Assembly: GCF_037949795.1 (NCBI RefSeq)
Contig: NZ_CP149932.1
Span: forward strand, 2,593,001 to 2,657,000
Direction: 5' to 3'
Source of the DNA: Thioclava sp. GXIMD2076
GTDB taxonomy: Bacteria; Pseudomonadota; Alphaproteobacteria; Rhodobacterales; Rhodobacteraceae
Length of the DNA stretch: 64,000 bases
Shown here: one piece after another, positions 46,220-56,297 of the stretch
Position numbering within the stretch: the first letter of the stretch is position 1
How the letters are laid out: every line of letters starts with the position of its first letter
The notes under the pieces: model-generated
Seen by the model: the letters and a program-made list of their open reading frames with translations, nothing else
Databases searched by the model: none
What the model was told of the DNA's origin: nothing
Translations under genes and position numbers: made by a program

Positions 46220-47692
46220 ATGGTTTCGCGCATCATCCCGGTGGACGCATTCGATCTGGTTATTTTCGGCGCGACCGGTGACCTTGCCAATCGCAAGATC
46301 TTTCCGGGTCTGTTCCGGCGCTTTCTTGCGGGCCAGATGCCCGACGAAGCGCGCCTTATCGGTGCGGCCCGGACCGAGCAATCGCGCGAGGAGTTCCAGA
46401 CCCAGATCCGCGCCGCGATCAAGGAATTCGTGGCTCCTGCCAAACAGGACGCCACCCAGATCGACGCCTTCATCGAACGCCTGCATTATGTCTCGATCGA
46501 TGCACGCGGCGAGGCGGGCTGGTCCGAGCTGAAATCGCTGATCCGTCCCGAGGTGATCAACGCCTTCTACTTCTCGGTCGCCCCCGCCCTCTTCGGCGAT
46601 CTGGCCGAACGTCTCAAGACCCATGGCATTGCCGGCAATGACGCCCGTATCGTGGTGGAGAAGCCCTTCGGTCGCGATCTGGCCTCGGCGCGCAAACTCA
46701 ACGCCGCGCTGGCCGAACATTTCGAAGAACACCAGATCTACCGGATCGACCATTATCTGGGCAAGGAAACCGTCCAGAACCTGATGGCCGTGCGCTTTGC
46801 CAATATCCTCTTCGAGCCGATCTGGAACTCGCAATATATCGACCATGTGCAGATCACCGTCGCCGAGACGGTCGGAGTGGGCGGTCGCGGCAGCTATTAC
46901 GATAAATCGGGTGCGATGCGCGACATGGTGCAGAACCACCTGATGCAGCTTCTGTGCATGATCGCGATGGAACCGCCCTATCACTTCGACCCCAACGCCG
47001 TGCGCGACGAGAAACTGAAAGTGATCCGGGCCCTGCAACCGGTGCCGCCGCAGGATATCGTGCGCGGGCAATATCTGGGCTGGCATCGCGACGATCAGGA
47101 GAAGCCGATGCCGGGCTATCTCGAGGATTCCGAAGACCCGAACTCCAAGACCGAATCCTATATCGCGATGAAGGTGCATATCGCCAACTGGCGCTGGAAG
47201 AACACGCCCTTCTACCTGCGCACCGGCAAGCGCCTGCGCGCCCGCACCAGTGAAATCGCGATCACCTTCAAGGAGCCGCCGCATTCGATCTTTGACGAGG
47301 CGGAAGGCAGCTGGCAGCCCAACCAGCTTGTCATCAGATTGCAACCCAATGAGGGTATGAACCTCAAGATGATGATCAAGGAGCCCGGTCCGGGCGGTAT
47401 GCGCCTCAAACAGGTGCCGCTGGACATGTCCTTCGCCCAGGCACTTGGCGAAGAAGGCACCGATATGCCCGACGCCTACGAGCGCCTCATCATGGATGTC
47501 ATCCGTGGCAACCAGACGCTCTTCATGCGCGGAGACGAGGTCGAGGCCGCATGGGCATGGACCGATCCGATCATCCAAGGCTGGGAAGAGCGTGGTGACA
47601 CGCCGAGCCCCTATGATAGCGGAACGACCGGCCCTGATGATGCGCTCATGCTGATGCATCGTGACGGGCGGCGCTGGAGACATATCAAATGA
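46220..47692 (+). CDS. zwf: Glucose-6-phosphate 1-dehydrogenase
   Basis: 490 residues. NADP-binding GATGDLANRK, the active-site RIDHYLGKE with catalytic His, and VVEKPFGRDL are present. It feeds the Entner-Doudoroff and oxidative pentose-phosphate routes. GGAGG lies just before the ATG. Its TGA overlaps the pgl start by 4 nt, so zwf, pgl and (54 nt further) pgi form one transcript. A LacI-type palindrome lies upstream and is shared with edd. Confidence 0.97.
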   Translation: MVSRIIPVDAFDLVIFGATGDLANRKIFPGLFRRFLAGQMPDEARLIGAARTEQSREEFQTQIRAAIKEFVAPAKQDATQIDAFIERLHYVSIDARGEAGWSELKSLIRPEVINAFYFSVAPALFGDLAERLKTHGIAGNDARIVVEKPFGRDLASARKLNAALAEHFEEHQIYRIDHYLGKETVQNLMAVRFANILFEPIWNSQYIDHVQITVAETVGVGGRGSYYDKSGAMRDMVQNHLMQLLCMIAMEPPYHFDPNAVRDEKLKVIRALQPVPPQDIVRGQYLGWHRDDQEKPMPGYLEDSEDPNSKTESYIAMKVHIANWRWKNTPFYLRTGKRLRARTSEIAITFKEPPHSIFDEAEGSWQPNQLVIRLQPNEGMNLKMMIKEPGPGGMRLKQVPLDMSFAQALGEEGTDMPDAYERLIMDVIRGNQTLFMRGDEVEAAWAWTDPIIQGWEERGDTPSPYDSGTTGPDDALMLMHRDGRRWRHIK

Positions 47693-48363
47693 TGGAATTC
47701 AAAACCTATCCCGACCGCGAGCTGCTGATGGTGTCGCTGGCCGACCAGATCGCTTCGCAGCTGCGTGCAGCACTGGCGCAGGAAGGCCGCGCGACGCTCT
47801 CGGTGCCGGGCGGCACCACGCCGGGGCCGATATTCGACATCCTCAGCGAGATCGATCTCGACTGGGCCAATGTTGCGGTGGTGCTCAATGACGAACGCTG
47901 GGTGCCGGTCTCCAGCCCGCGCTCGAACACCGCGCTGATCTCGCAGCGGCTCCTGACCAACAGGGCCGCCAAGGCCCGCTTGCTGCCGCTCTATATGAAT
48001 GCCGACACCCCCGAGGAGCGCCTTGACGCGCTCTCGGACAACCTGCGCCCCAACCTGCCCATCTCGGTGCTGCTGTTGGGGATGGGGGCGGATATGCACA
48101 CCGCCTCGCTCTTCCCCGGTGCCGACCGTCTGGAAGAGGCGCTCTCGGATGACGCACCCGAGCTGATGGCGCTCAGGGCCGAAGCTGCGGGCGAGCCGCG
48201 CATCACCATGACCGCCCGGGTGCTGAAAGATGCGATGCATACCCATGTGTTGATCACCGGCGAAGAAAAGAAGAAGGCTATCGAGGCGGCGCAGAACCTG
48301 CCCATCGAACAGGCCCCGATCAAATCCATCCTGCATAACGCCACCGTGCACTGGGCGGCCTGA
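47689..48363 (+). CDS. pgl: 6-phosphogluconolactonase
   Basis: 224 residues of the DevB/NagB type. [16 protein letters not shown] binds the sugar phosphate and [10 protein letters not shown]-like [11 protein letters not shown] and [17 protein letters not shown] follow. It hydrolyses 6-phosphogluconolactone formed by Zwf; its ATGA overlap with zwf supports coupled synthesis. Confidence 0.95.
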   Translation: MMEFKTYPDRELLMVSLADQIASQLRAALAQEGRATLSVPGGTTPGPIFDILSEIDLDWANVAVVLNDERWVPVSSPRSNTALISQRLLTNRAAKARLLPLYMNADTPEERLDALSDNLRPNLPISVLLLGMGADMHTASLFPGADRLEEALSDDAPELMALRAEAAGEPRITMTARVLKDAMHTHVLITGEEKKKAIEAAQNLPIEQAPIKSILHNATVHWAA

Positions 48364-48416
48364 CCCGAGTCAGCGCCACAAAAAACACCAAGATCAGGTC
48401 AAATAAAGGAAGATCC

Positions 48417-50021
48417 ATGAGCATTTGGAAGACCCTGCGCAGCCGTGCCGAGGATGTGCGCGATCGTAAGATTCTGGACCTGTTCGACGGGGATCGTGCC
48501 GAGAGATACAGCGCCGCGACCGGTCCTTTTGTCTTTGACTACTCGAAAACCAATATCGACACCCCGACCCGCCATCTGCTGATCCAGCTGGCCGAACAAT
48601 CGGGTCTGGCCGAGAAGCGCGAGGCGATGTTCTCGGGGGCGAAGATCAACGATACCGAGGGTCGCGCGGTGCTGCATACCGCCCTGCGCCATCTGGATAC
48701 GGATATCGAGATCGATGGCGAGAATGTCATGACCGGTGTCCGCGAGACCTATGACCGGATGGTGCGCTTTGCCGATGACGTGCGCGGCGGCAAATTCCGC
48801 GCGGCGGGCGGGCGGATCACAGATGTGGTCAATATCGGTATCGGCGGCTCGGATCTGGGTCCGGCCATGGCCTGTCTGGCGCTTGCCCCCTATCATGACG
48901 GGCCGCGCTGCCATTTCGTCTCCAATGTCGATGGCGCGCATATCCATGACACGCTGGCGGGGCTCGACCCCGAGACCACGCTCGTGATCGTAGCCTCCAA
49001 GACCTTCACCACCATCGAGACCATGACCAATGCCGAGACGGCCAAGGCATGGATGGCGGCCAAGGTCGAGGATCCGGCAGAGCAATTCGTGGCGCTTTCC
49101 ACCTCGGCCGAGAAGACGGCAGCCTTCGGCATCACGCCCGAGCGTGTCTTCGGCTTTGCCGATTGGGTGGGTGGGCGTTATTCGATGTGGGGGCCAATCG
49201 GGCTCTCGCTGATGATCGCCATCGGCCCGAAGCATTTCCGCGATTTCCTGTCGGGCGCCGCCGCCATGGACGACCACTTCCGCACAGCCGAGCTATCCGA
49301 GAACCTGCCCGTGATGCTGGCGCTTGTGGGCATGTGGCACAACCAGTTCTGCGATTTCGCGACCCGCGCCGTGCTGCCCTATGACCAACGCCTGTCGCGG
49401 CTTCCGGCCTATCTGCAGCAGCTGGAGATGGAGAGCAACGGCAAGCGCGTCTCGATGGATGGCGAGGCCCTGCCCTATCATTCCGGTCCCGTGGTCTGGG
49501 GCGAGCCCGGCACGAATGGCCAGCATGCCTTCTACCAGCTGATCCATCAGGGCACGCGGATCATCCCGTGCGAATTCATGATCGCCACCAAGGGTCACGA
49601 GCCCGATCTGGCGCATCAGCACATCCTGCTCGCGGCCAACTGCCTCGCGCAGTCGGAGGCATTGATGCGGGGCCGCTCGATGGAGGAAGCCCGCGCGCTG
49701 ATGGCGGCCAAGGGCTTCGAGGGTGCGGAACTGGAGCGTCAGGCGGCGCATCGCGTCTTCCCCGGCTCGCGCCCCTCGACCACGCTGATCTACCCGATGC
49801 TGACCCCCGAGGTCTTCGGAGGGATCGTGGCGCTTTACGAGCACCGCGTCTTTGTCGAGGGTGTGATCTTGGGCATCAACAGCTTCGATCAATGGGGGGT
49901 GGAGCTGGGCAAAGAGCTGGCGCTCGCGCTCCAGCCGGTGCTGACTGGCGAGGCCGATGGCGCGGGCAAGGATGGCTCGACGCTAAGGCTCGCGCAGATG
50001 GTGCGCGACGCCCAACACTGA
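48417..50021 (+). CDS. pgi: Glucose-6-phosphate isomerase
   Basis: 534 residues. Signatures include [16 protein letters not shown], the [13 protein letters not shown] phosphate loop, [14 protein letters not shown], and the ending [16 protein letters not shown]. It links fructose-6-phosphate to glucose-6-phosphate, so gluconeogenic or fructose carbon can enter the Entner-Doudoroff route. AAGGAAG precedes the ATG. A strong terminator follows. Confidence 0.96.
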   Translation: MSIWKTLRSRAEDVRDRKILDLFDGDRAERYSAATGPFVFDYSKTNIDTPTRHLLIQLAEQSGLAEKREAMFSGAKINDTEGRAVLHTALRHLDTDIEIDGENVMTGVRETYDRMVRFADDVRGGKFRAAGGRITDVVNIGIGGSDLGPAMACLALAPYHDGPRCHFVSNVDGAHIHDTLAGLDPETTLVIVASKTFTTIETMTNAETAKAWMAAKVEDPAEQFVALSTSAEKTAAFGITPERVFGFADWVGGRYSMWGPIGLSLMIAIGPKHFRDFLSGAAAMDDHFRTAELSENLPVMLALVGMWHNQFCDFATRAVLPYDQRLSRLPAYLQQLEMESNGKRVSMDGEALPYHSGPVVWGEPGTNGQHAFYQLIHQGTRIIPCEFMIATKGHEPDLAHQHILLAANCLAQSEALMRGRSMEEARALMAAKGFEGAELERQAAHRVFPGSRPSTTLIYPMLTPEVFGGIVALYEHRVFVEGVILGINSFDQWGVELGKELALALQPVLTGEADGAGKDGSTLRLAQMVRDAQH

Positions 50022-50025
50022 TCAG

Positions 50026-50052
50026 AAAGGGGGCCGAACGGCCCCCTTTTTC
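50026..50052. terminator. Bidirectional terminator between pgi and MFS gene
   Basis: 10-bp stem AAAGGGGGCC / GGCCCCCTTT with loop GAAC and flanking T run on the plus side, just after the pgi stop; it can serve both converging genes. Confidence 0.9.
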
Positions 50053-50055
50053 ATG

Positions 50056-51276
50056 TCAGGCTTTCTGGATGGAAAGACTGGCTGCACGCTTCAGCCAGAG
50101 CACCATCACCAGTCCTGCACCCGCGGCACAGGCGCCAATCAGGAAGATCGGGCCATAGCCCGCACGGTCGGCCAGAATCCCCGCCAGCGGCCCCGTCAAC
50201 CCGTAGGCCAGATCCTGAAAGGCCGCAAATCCGCCCAGAGCCATGCCGCGTTGCTGCGGCGCCACCAGCGCCACCACCTCGCGCCCCATCGACGGGTAGA
50301 TCATCGAACACCCGAGCCCCGTCATGAACGCCCCCAAGAGCACCAGCGTCGGCATCGGTGCGCCCCAGATCAGAAGTTGCCCCACCACTTCGACCATCAG
50401 GGACACCATCGCCACCGGCAGCCCACCGATCCGGTCAGGCAAGTGGCCGAACAGCATCCGCACCAGCACGAAGCCCGCGCCAAAGGCCGAGAGACCGAGC
50501 CCGGCTCCCTGCCAGCCCTGCGCGATGAAATAGAGCGAGAAGAACGCCCCGATCGCTGCAAAGCCGATGCCCTGCGCCATGATCACAAACCCATGTTTCC
50601 AGATCGTGCCGATGACATTCAGGAACGAGCGCCGCAAGGTTGAGGCATGTGGAGCCACGGCGGGCAGTTTGACGATGGCAATCAGGCTGAGCGCGGGCAG
50701 CACTGCGCTGAGACACATCACGAGGCTGAAGCCTCCCAGATGATAGAGGCCCAGCCCCAGCGGCGCCCCGACCCCGAGCGCGCCATAGATCGCAGCGCCC
50801 ATGAAGGCGATCACCCTGCCCGAGCGATGCGTGCCCACAAGCCCGATCCCCCATGAGACCATGCTGACCGAGACATAGCTCTCGCCTATGCCCACCACCG
50901 CGCGTCCCAGTAGCAACACGCCCAGCGCCAGCCATGGCTGCGCGGTGAGGAAACCCGCCACGATACAGATAATGGCGCCCAAAAGATAGAACCACAGCCC
51001 GCGCGCCATGGCAGGTTTGGCGCCGATCCGGTCCCCAACCCCGCCCGCCCATGCGCGACTGAAGATGGTGGTGATAAAGGCCATACCGGCGGCCAGCCCG
51101 CCCCAGGCATTGCTCAGGCCCAGCGCCTGCACGACATGGACCGAGACCACCGGCAGCGGCATCGCGACACAGATATAGGCGAAGAACAGGATGGCACTGA
51201 GGACCAGCAGAAGCTGCGTGCCCTTGCGGTCATCATAGGGCGGGTCACTGATGGTTTCGGACAGTCTGTCAGACAT
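50056..51276 (-). CDS. MFS transporter (AraJ/YfcJ-like)
   Basis: 406 residues with twelve likely helices. The N-terminus LLLVLSAILFFAYICVAMPLPVVSVHV, the GDRIGAKPAMARG loop and the second-half loop LPDRIGGLPVAMVS resemble sugar-efflux/arabinose-type exporters. The ATG at 51276 has GGAG upstream; the longer open frame adds a basic, Cys-rich lead not typical of MFS. The substrate is unknown, though it lies inside the sugar-metabolism region. Confidence 0.82.
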   Translation of the reverse strand: MSDRLSETISDPPYDDRKGTQLLLVLSAILFFAYICVAMPLPVVSVHVVQALGLSNAWGGLAAGMAFITTIFSRAWAGGVGDRIGAKPAMARGLWFYLLGAIICIVAGFLTAQPWLALGVLLLGRAVVGIGESYVSVSMVSWGIGLVGTHRSGRVIAFMGAAIYGALGVGAPLGLGLYHLGGFSLVMCLSAVLPALSLIAIVKLPAVAPHASTLRRSFLNVIGTIWKHGFVIMAQGIGFAAIGAFFSLYFIAQGWQGAGLGLSAFGAGFVLVRMLFGHLPDRIGGLPVAMVSLMVEVVGQLLIWGAPMPTLVLLGAFMTGLGCSMIYPSMGREVVALVAPQQRGMALGGFAAFQDLAYGLTGPLAGILADRAGYGPIFLIGACAAGAGLVMVLWLKRAASLSIQKA

Positions 51277-51460
51277 ATACTCACTCCGATGTTGTCCACA
51301 TCGGCAGGAGGGGCGTTTGGTCATGCCAGCACCCTCCCCGACCGAGCGGGAAGAAGGTGCGTTGGTTGACGTTAAACGCTTACGACCGGAGATGTGCGAT
51401 CACGGCTGATCCGCTCCGGTTATCATGAGCTATCTCAGGAAATGCAAGCCGTCAAGCGGC

Positions 51461-52006
51461 TCACTTGGTTTCAAGGGCGCGCCCCAGACGCGAAAGCCGG
51501 ATGCGTTTGAGAAGCGCGCGCATCGGTTGGGGCTGGCCCGACAAACGCTCGGCCTCTTGGCGCACGGCCTCCACCACCTGGGCCACCTTCTCCGGATGAT
51601 CCGACCAAAGCGCCCAGAGCACATCATCGGGGCTCCGGCGGTCGAGCCCCTCGGATTGCAGCACCCCGCGCGGGAAATCGGCGGCATTCATCGTGACAAT
51701 CGCATCGGCATGTCCGGCAATCGCCGTGGCCAGAACATGGATGTCGTTCTCATCCGGCAGATGCAGACGGTTCTCCAACCCCTCGTGACGGGCAATCATC
51801 GCCTGCGGGAAGCGCGCCTTGAGCATCGCGACCTCTCCACGGGCGATTACCTCGTCAGCTTCGTTGCGGCGGGCGGCTGCGCGTGCCCATTCCTCCAGCA
51901 ATCGTTCCGACCAGAGGGGCTGGTAAAGCCCCTTGGCCGCAACCCCGATCAGGATCTCCCGCAACACGGTCGGGTAGAGAACACAGGCATCAAGAACCAG
52001 CTTCAT
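51461..52006 (-). CDS. PIN-domain protein (RSP_2648-like)
   Basis: 181 residues starting KLVLDACVLYPTV, with the first catalytic Asp at residue 6, and the acidic DENDIHVLATAIAGHADAIVTMNAADF in the second half: a metal-dependent ribonuclease fold. I recall this as the RSP_2648-type PIN family of Rhodobacteraceae. It has no partner antitoxin; its ATG shares one nucleotide with the stop of the RlmI-like methyltransferase (TGATG), so it belongs to that transcript and may act in rRNA maturation. Confidence 0.8.
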   Translation of the reverse strand: MKLVLDACVLYPTVLREILIGVAAKGLYQPLWSERLLEEWARAAARRNEADEVIARGEVAMLKARFPQAMIARHEGLENRLHLPDENDIHVLATAIAGHADAIVTMNAADFPRGVLQSEGLDRRSPDDVLWALWSDHPEKVAQVVEAVRQEAERLSGQPQPMRALLKRIRLSRLGRALETK

Positions 52007-53199
52007 CAGTCAAGCCGGAAGAAAAGCGATTTCAGATAGCCGCTTTCCGCAAGTTGCGGCAGCATCGGGTGGTCAGCCCCCGCAAAGCCCGTATGGAGCA
52101 ACTGGCTCGAACGCCCTGCCTTGCCGATCCCGCGGGTCGATGCACCACGGAAGCTTGAGAGATCGGCGGCATGCGAGCACGAGCACAGCACCAGATAGCC
52201 GCCCTTGGCCACCAGAGGGGCCGCCAGACGCGCGATCCGCTCATAGGCGCGCAGACCGGCCTGAAGCGCGGGCTTTGCGGGCGCAAAGGCGGGCGGGTCA
52301 CAGATGACCACGTCATATTCCGCCCCTTCTGCCGCCAGAGCTTCGAGCGTGACAAAGGCATCGCCCTTACGGGTGGAGAACCTATCCCCCATCCCCATGG
52401 CCTTGGCACCTTGTTCGGCAAGATCCAGCGCCGAAGCCGAGCCATCGACCGACAGCGCCGAGGCCGCACCATTGGCCAGAGCGGCCAATGCAAACCCACC
52501 CACATGCGAGAACACATCGAGAACACGCGCATCTTTGGAGAGCTGCGCGGTGAAGGCATGGTTTGGACGCTGGTCATAGAAGAGACCCGTCTTCTGCCCG
52601 CCCATGATATCGGCCATATAGACCGCGCCATTCATCTGCACCGGCACCGGCGCATCGATCCCCCCTTGCAGCGTGACCATCTCTTCGGCCAGCCCTTCGA
52701 GGTTACGAGCACGGCCCGAACCGTTCTTGATAACAGTTCCCACGCCCGTCACCTCGACCAGCGCGGCGGAGAGATCTCCGATCATGGCTTCCGCCCATGC
52801 CGCATTGGGCTGGATCACCGCCACATCACCGAAGCGGTCGATGATCACGCCCGGAAGGCCATCGGCCTCGGCATGGATCAGACGGTAGAAGGGCGCGCCA
52901 AACAGACGGTCGCGCATCTGGGCTGCGCGGGCGATCTTTTCCACCAGCCACGCACGGTCGATGACGGCTTCGGCGTTGCGGTCCATCACACGGCAGATGA
53001 TCTTGGATTTGGGATTCACCGTCACCAGCGCCAGCGGACGACGCGCGTCATCCTCCAATATGGCGAAGGTGCCGGGCGCGATCGCCTTGGTGCGGCGGTC
53101 CAGCACCAGCTCGTCCTCATAGACCCACGGGAAACCATGACGGATGGCGCGTGCCTCCCCTTTGGGGCGCAGACGGACGACGGGCAGATCGGTGGACAT
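52006..53199 (-). CDS. rlmI: RlmI-like rRNA cytosine-5 methyltransferase
   Basis: 397 residues. An N-terminal PUA-like domain opens RLRPKGEARAIRHGFPWVYEDEL; the SAM domain has VLDVFSHVGGFALAALANGA, the acidic D in VDGSASALDLA, and the catalytic region VICDPPAFAP with LVLCSCSH, so Cys is available for m5C catalysis as in RlmI (23S rRNA 1962). GAGGAGA lies before the ATG at 53199. It is followed by the coupled PIN gene. Confidence 0.88.
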   Translation of the reverse strand: MSTDLPVVRLRPKGEARAIRHGFPWVYEDELVLDRRTKAIAPGTFAILEDDARRPLALVTVNPKSKIICRVMDRNAEAVIDRAWLVEKIARAAQMRDRLFGAPFYRLIHAEADGLPGVIIDRFGDVAVIQPNAAWAEAMIGDLSAALVEVTGVGTVIKNGSGRARNLEGLAEEMVTLQGGIDAPVPVQMNGAVYMADIMGGQKTGLFYDQRPNHAFTAQLSKDARVLDVFSHVGGFALAALANGAASALSVDGSASALDLAEQGAKAMGMGDRFSTRKGDAFVTLEALAAEGAEYDVVICDPPAFAPAKPALQAGLRAYERIARLAAPLVAKGGYLVLCSCSHAADLSSFRGASTRGIGKAGRSSQLLHTGFAGADHPMLPQLAESGYLKSLFFRLD

Positions 53200-53346
53200 G
53201 GGAAGTCTCCTCGGACAGGCGCGGAATAGCGGTGTTGGGCCCCTCCTAGCGCCAAGTGCCCCCCTTGCAAAGCCCCTGACGACGGGGATCGCCTTGCCAA
53301 AGGGCCGCAAGAGTCCAAATATCGGACATATACCCGTCGGTTGCAC

Positions 53347-53360
53347 TGTTAGCGCTAACC
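53347..53360. promoter_or_regulatory. LacI-type palindromic operator upstream of edd
   Basis: TGTTAGCGCTAACC contains the perfect palindrome GTTAGCGCTAAC, 83 nt before the edd start. A related site lies before zwf. Confidence 0.65.
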
Positions 53361-53442
53361 GACTAAAGTCGTCGCAAGCACGGTGCCCGAGTCATTTTCA
53401 TCGCCTCGGGCTGCGCGTGTCAATTGATCAGGAAAGCCCATC

Positions 53443-55263
53443 ATGACTGATACAGCCACCCCGTTGAACTCCACCATCGCCCGTGTCACCGACCGGATCC
53501 GCGAACGGTCGAAGGGTATGCGCGACGACTATCTTGCCCGCATTGGCGAGGCCGCCTCCAAAGGTGTTGCCCGCGCCCATCTAACCTGCGGCAATCAGGC
53601 CCATGCCTATGCGGCGATGGGCGATGCCAAGGAAGCACTGGCCGCCGGACGCGCCCCCAATATCGGTATCGTCACTGCCTATAACGATATGCTCTCGGCC
53701 CACCAGCCCTACGAGACCTTCCCGCAGCTGATCAAGAAAGCTGCCGCCGAAGCCGGTGCCACGGCGCAGGTCGCAGGCGGTGTGCCCGCCATGTGCGACG
53801 GTGTGACCCAGGGCCAGCCGGGGATGGAGCTGTCGCTCTTTTCCCGTGATGTGATCGCGCTCGCCTCGGGTGTGGCACTCTCGCACAACACCTTCGATGC
53901 CGCGATCTATCTGGGTGTCTGTGACAAGATCGTGCCCGGTCTCATAATGGCGGCTGCAACCTTCGGCCATATTCCGGCGATTTTCCTGCCCGCAGGGCCA
54001 ATGACCTCCGGCCTGCCCAATGACGAGAAATCGCGTATCCGCAACCTCTATGCCACCGGCGAAGTGGGCCGCGAGGAACTGATGAAGGCCGAGATGGCCT
54101 CCTATCACGGTCCGGGCACCTGCACCTTCTACGGCACCGCCAATACCAACCAGATGCTTATGGAGTTCATGGGGTTGCACCTGCCGGGCGCGAGCTTCGT
54201 CAATCCCAACACGCCCCTGCGCGAGGCGCTGACCATTGCGGGCGCAAAACGCGCCGCCGAGATCACCGCACTGGGGAATGATTATCGCCCCGCGGGCGAA
54301 ATCCTTGACGAACGGGCCTTTGTGAACGGTCTGGTGGGGCTGATGGCCACCGGTGGCTCCACCAACCTCGTGCTGCACCTTCCCGCAATGGCCAAGGCCG
54401 CAGGCATCGCGCTCGATCTCGAGGATTTCGACGATATCTCGGATGTCGTGCCGCTGATGGCCAAGGTCTATCCCAACGGTCTGGCCGATGTGAACCATTT
54501 CCACGCGGCGGGCGGCCTGCAGTTCATGATCCGCGAGCTGCTGAAAGAGGGGCTGATGCATGGCGACGCCAAGACCGTCGCGGGCGATGGCATGGCGCGC
54601 TATGCGCAGGAGCCCAAGCTAATCGACGGAAAGCTGACATGGGAGGACGGCGCGGAGGAAAGCCTTAACGACAAGATCCTGCGCCCCGCCTCTTCGGGCT
54701 TTGCCAAAACCGGTGGCCTCAAGCAGCTCAATGGCAATCTGGGCCGTGGCGTGATCAAGATCTCGGCGGTGGCCGAGGAGCATCGCGTGGTCGAGGCCAA
54801 GGCGCGTATCTTCAAGGACCAGTCCGAGGTCAAGGACGCTTTCACCCGTGGCGAATTCACCGAAGATACGATCGTTGTCGTGCGCTTCCAGGGGCCCAAG
54901 GCCAATGGCATGCCCGAGCTGCATTCGCTGACGCCGGTGTTGTCCGTCCTGCAACAGCGCGGGCTGAAGGTCGCGCTGGTGACCGATGGCCGGATGTCGG
55001 GTGCCTCGGGCAAGGTGCCCGCCGCGATCCATGTCTCGCCCGAAGCCGCCAATGGTGGGCCGCTGGCCAAGCTGCGCGATGGCGATATCGTCCGGCTCGA
55101 TGCACCCAAAGGCGAACTGACCTGCCTCTCGGCGGATCTGGACACGCGCGAGGCCGTGGTCGAGGATCTTTCGGCAAATCATGTCGGTCTCGGGCGCGAG
55201 CTGTTCGAGGCCTTCCGCAATCAGGTCGGGCCTTCGACCAGCGGCGCAGCCGTTGTCGTCTGA
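53443..55263 (+). CDS. edd: 6-phosphogluconate dehydratase
   Basis: 606 residues of the IlvD/Edd family with an Fe-S cluster: [27 protein letters not shown] and [16 protein letters not shown] are visible. It makes 2-keto-3-deoxy-6-phosphogluconate. AGGAAAG lies before the ATG. edd and eda are 21 nt apart and likely one transcript under a LacI-type palindrome upstream, the same type as before zwf. Confidence 0.96.
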   Translation: MTDTATPLNSTIARVTDRIRERSKGMRDDYLARIGEAASKGVARAHLTCGNQAHAYAAMGDAKEALAAGRAPNIGIVTAYNDMLSAHQPYETFPQLIKKAAAEAGATAQVAGGVPAMCDGVTQGQPGMELSLFSRDVIALASGVALSHNTFDAAIYLGVCDKIVPGLIMAAATFGHIPAIFLPAGPMTSGLPNDEKSRIRNLYATGEVGREELMKAEMASYHGPGTCTFYGTANTNQMLMEFMGLHLPGASFVNPNTPLREALTIAGAKRAAEITALGNDYRPAGEILDERAFVNGLVGLMATGGSTNLVLHLPAMAKAAGIALDLEDFDDISDVVPLMAKVYPNGLADVNHFHAAGGLQFMIRELLKEGLMHGDAKTVAGDGMARYAQEPKLIDGKLTWEDGAEESLNDKILRPASSGFAKTGGLKQLNGNLGRGVIKISAVAEEHRVVEAKARIFKDQSEVKDAFTRGEFTEDTIVVVRFQGPKANGMPELHSLTPVLSVLQQRGLKVALVTDGRMSGASGKVPAAIHVSPEAANGGPLAKLRDGDIVRLDAPKGELTCLSADLDTREAVVEDLSANHVGLGRELFEAFRNQVGPSTSGAAVVV

Positions 55264-55284
55264 TCATCACGAAAGGAGTCTCAC

Positions 55285-55926
55285 ATGACCCCCGCAGAAC
55301 AATCCGCCGCCTCCCGCAAGATTTGCGAACTGGCCCCCATCGTCCCCGTGATCGTCGTCAAGGAGGTCGCCCATGCGGTGCCTCTGGCCAAGGCGCTCGT
55401 CAAGGGCGGGCTTCCCGCGCTGGAGGTCACCCTGCGCTCGGATTGCGCGCTGGAGGCGATCCGTGCGATGGCCGATGTGGAGGGTGGCGTGGTCGGCGCA
55501 GGCACGCTTCTGACGCCCGCCGATGTGAAGGCCGCAAAGGCGGCAGGCGCCAAATTCGGGGTGAGCCCCGGGATCACCGACACTCTCCTCAAGGCCTGCG
55601 CCGATGAGGGGCTGCCGCTCCTGCCCGGCACGGCGACCCCCTCGGATGTCATGAAGCTTCTGGAACTCGGCTATGACATGGTGAAGTTCTTCCCCGCCGA
55701 AACCAATGGTGGCGCGCCGGCGCTGAAAAACTTCGGCGGCCCGCTACCGCAGATGAGCTTCTGCCCCACCGGCGGCATCAATATGGGCAATGCCCGCGAC
55801 TATCTGGCGCTGAAAAACGTGATCTGCTGTGGCGGATCCTGGGTTGCCCCCGACAAGCTGGTGCAATCGGGCGACTGGGCGGGGATCGAGACGCTGGCCC
55901 GCGAAGCCGCAGCGCTGCGCGCCTGA
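55285..55926 (+). CDS. eda: KDPG aldolase
   Basis: 213 residues. Schiff-base Lys in DMVKFFPAE, the Glu in LPALEVTLRS and the GGINMGNARDY phosphate site are present. It splits KDPG to pyruvate and glyceraldehyde-3-phosphate, completing the Entner-Doudoroff path with edd. AAAGGAG precedes the ATG. Confidence 0.95.
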   Translation: MTPAEQSAASRKICELAPIVPVIVVKEVAHAVPLAKALVKGGLPALEVTLRSDCALEAIRAMADVEGGVVGAGTLLTPADVKAAKAAGAKFGVSPGITDTLLKACADEGLPLLPGTATPSDVMKLLELGYDMVKFFPAETNGGAPALKNFGGPLPQMSFCPTGGINMGNARDYLALKNVICCGGSWVAPDKLVQSGDWAGIETLAREAAALRA

Positions 55927-55950
55927 GCCCCCGCCCCAGAAGACCAACCG

Positions 55951-55980
55951 AAAAAGGCCGCGTCACACCGACGCGGCCTT
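55951..55980. terminator. Hairpin between eda and convergent small gene
   Basis: Perfect 11-bp stem AAGGCCGCGTC / GACGCGGCCTT with ACACC loop. On the minus strand it is followed by TTTTTCGG, so it best serves the small gene at 56007; it can also stop eda. Confidence 0.85.
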
Positions 55981-56006
55981 GTTACCCCACCGGGCCCTTC
56001 ACTGCC

Positions 56007-56297
56007 CTACGGATCCTTATGCTGGGGCGGCTCCTCGCTCTGGGCCGCCTGCGCCGGGGCCACGGGATCGGCCAGCACCTTCAGCAACAGCTGATACATC
56101 GGATGCGCATCATGCCCGTGATATTCGGCCAGAAGCACCCGCGCCGCTTCGGTCGGTTGCACATCCTGCGGCAAGCGTAACGCCCATTCCAGAATCAGCC
56201 TCCGGCAGGTTTCCGCCTCGATCGCCCCGCTCTCGAAGGCGGTCCGGATATAGGCGCGCGGATCGACACGCCCGAGCGGTAATACGGCACGCCCCAT
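56007..56297 (-). CDS. Small protein downstream of glnE
   Basis: 96 residues, acidic and helical with a Gln/Glu/Pro-rich tail (AQSEEPPQHKDP). Its ATG shares one nucleotide with the glnE stop, so it is translated after glnE. No family is certain; no membrane segment or cysteine motif (one Cys in ETCRRLI). A role with the adenylyltransferase is only suggested by the overlap. Confidence 0.65.
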   Translation of the reverse strand: MGRAVLPLGRVDPRAYIRTAFESGAIEAETCRRLILEWALRLPQDVQPTEAARVLLAEYHGHDAHPMYQLLLKVLADPVAPAQAAQSEEPPQHKDP

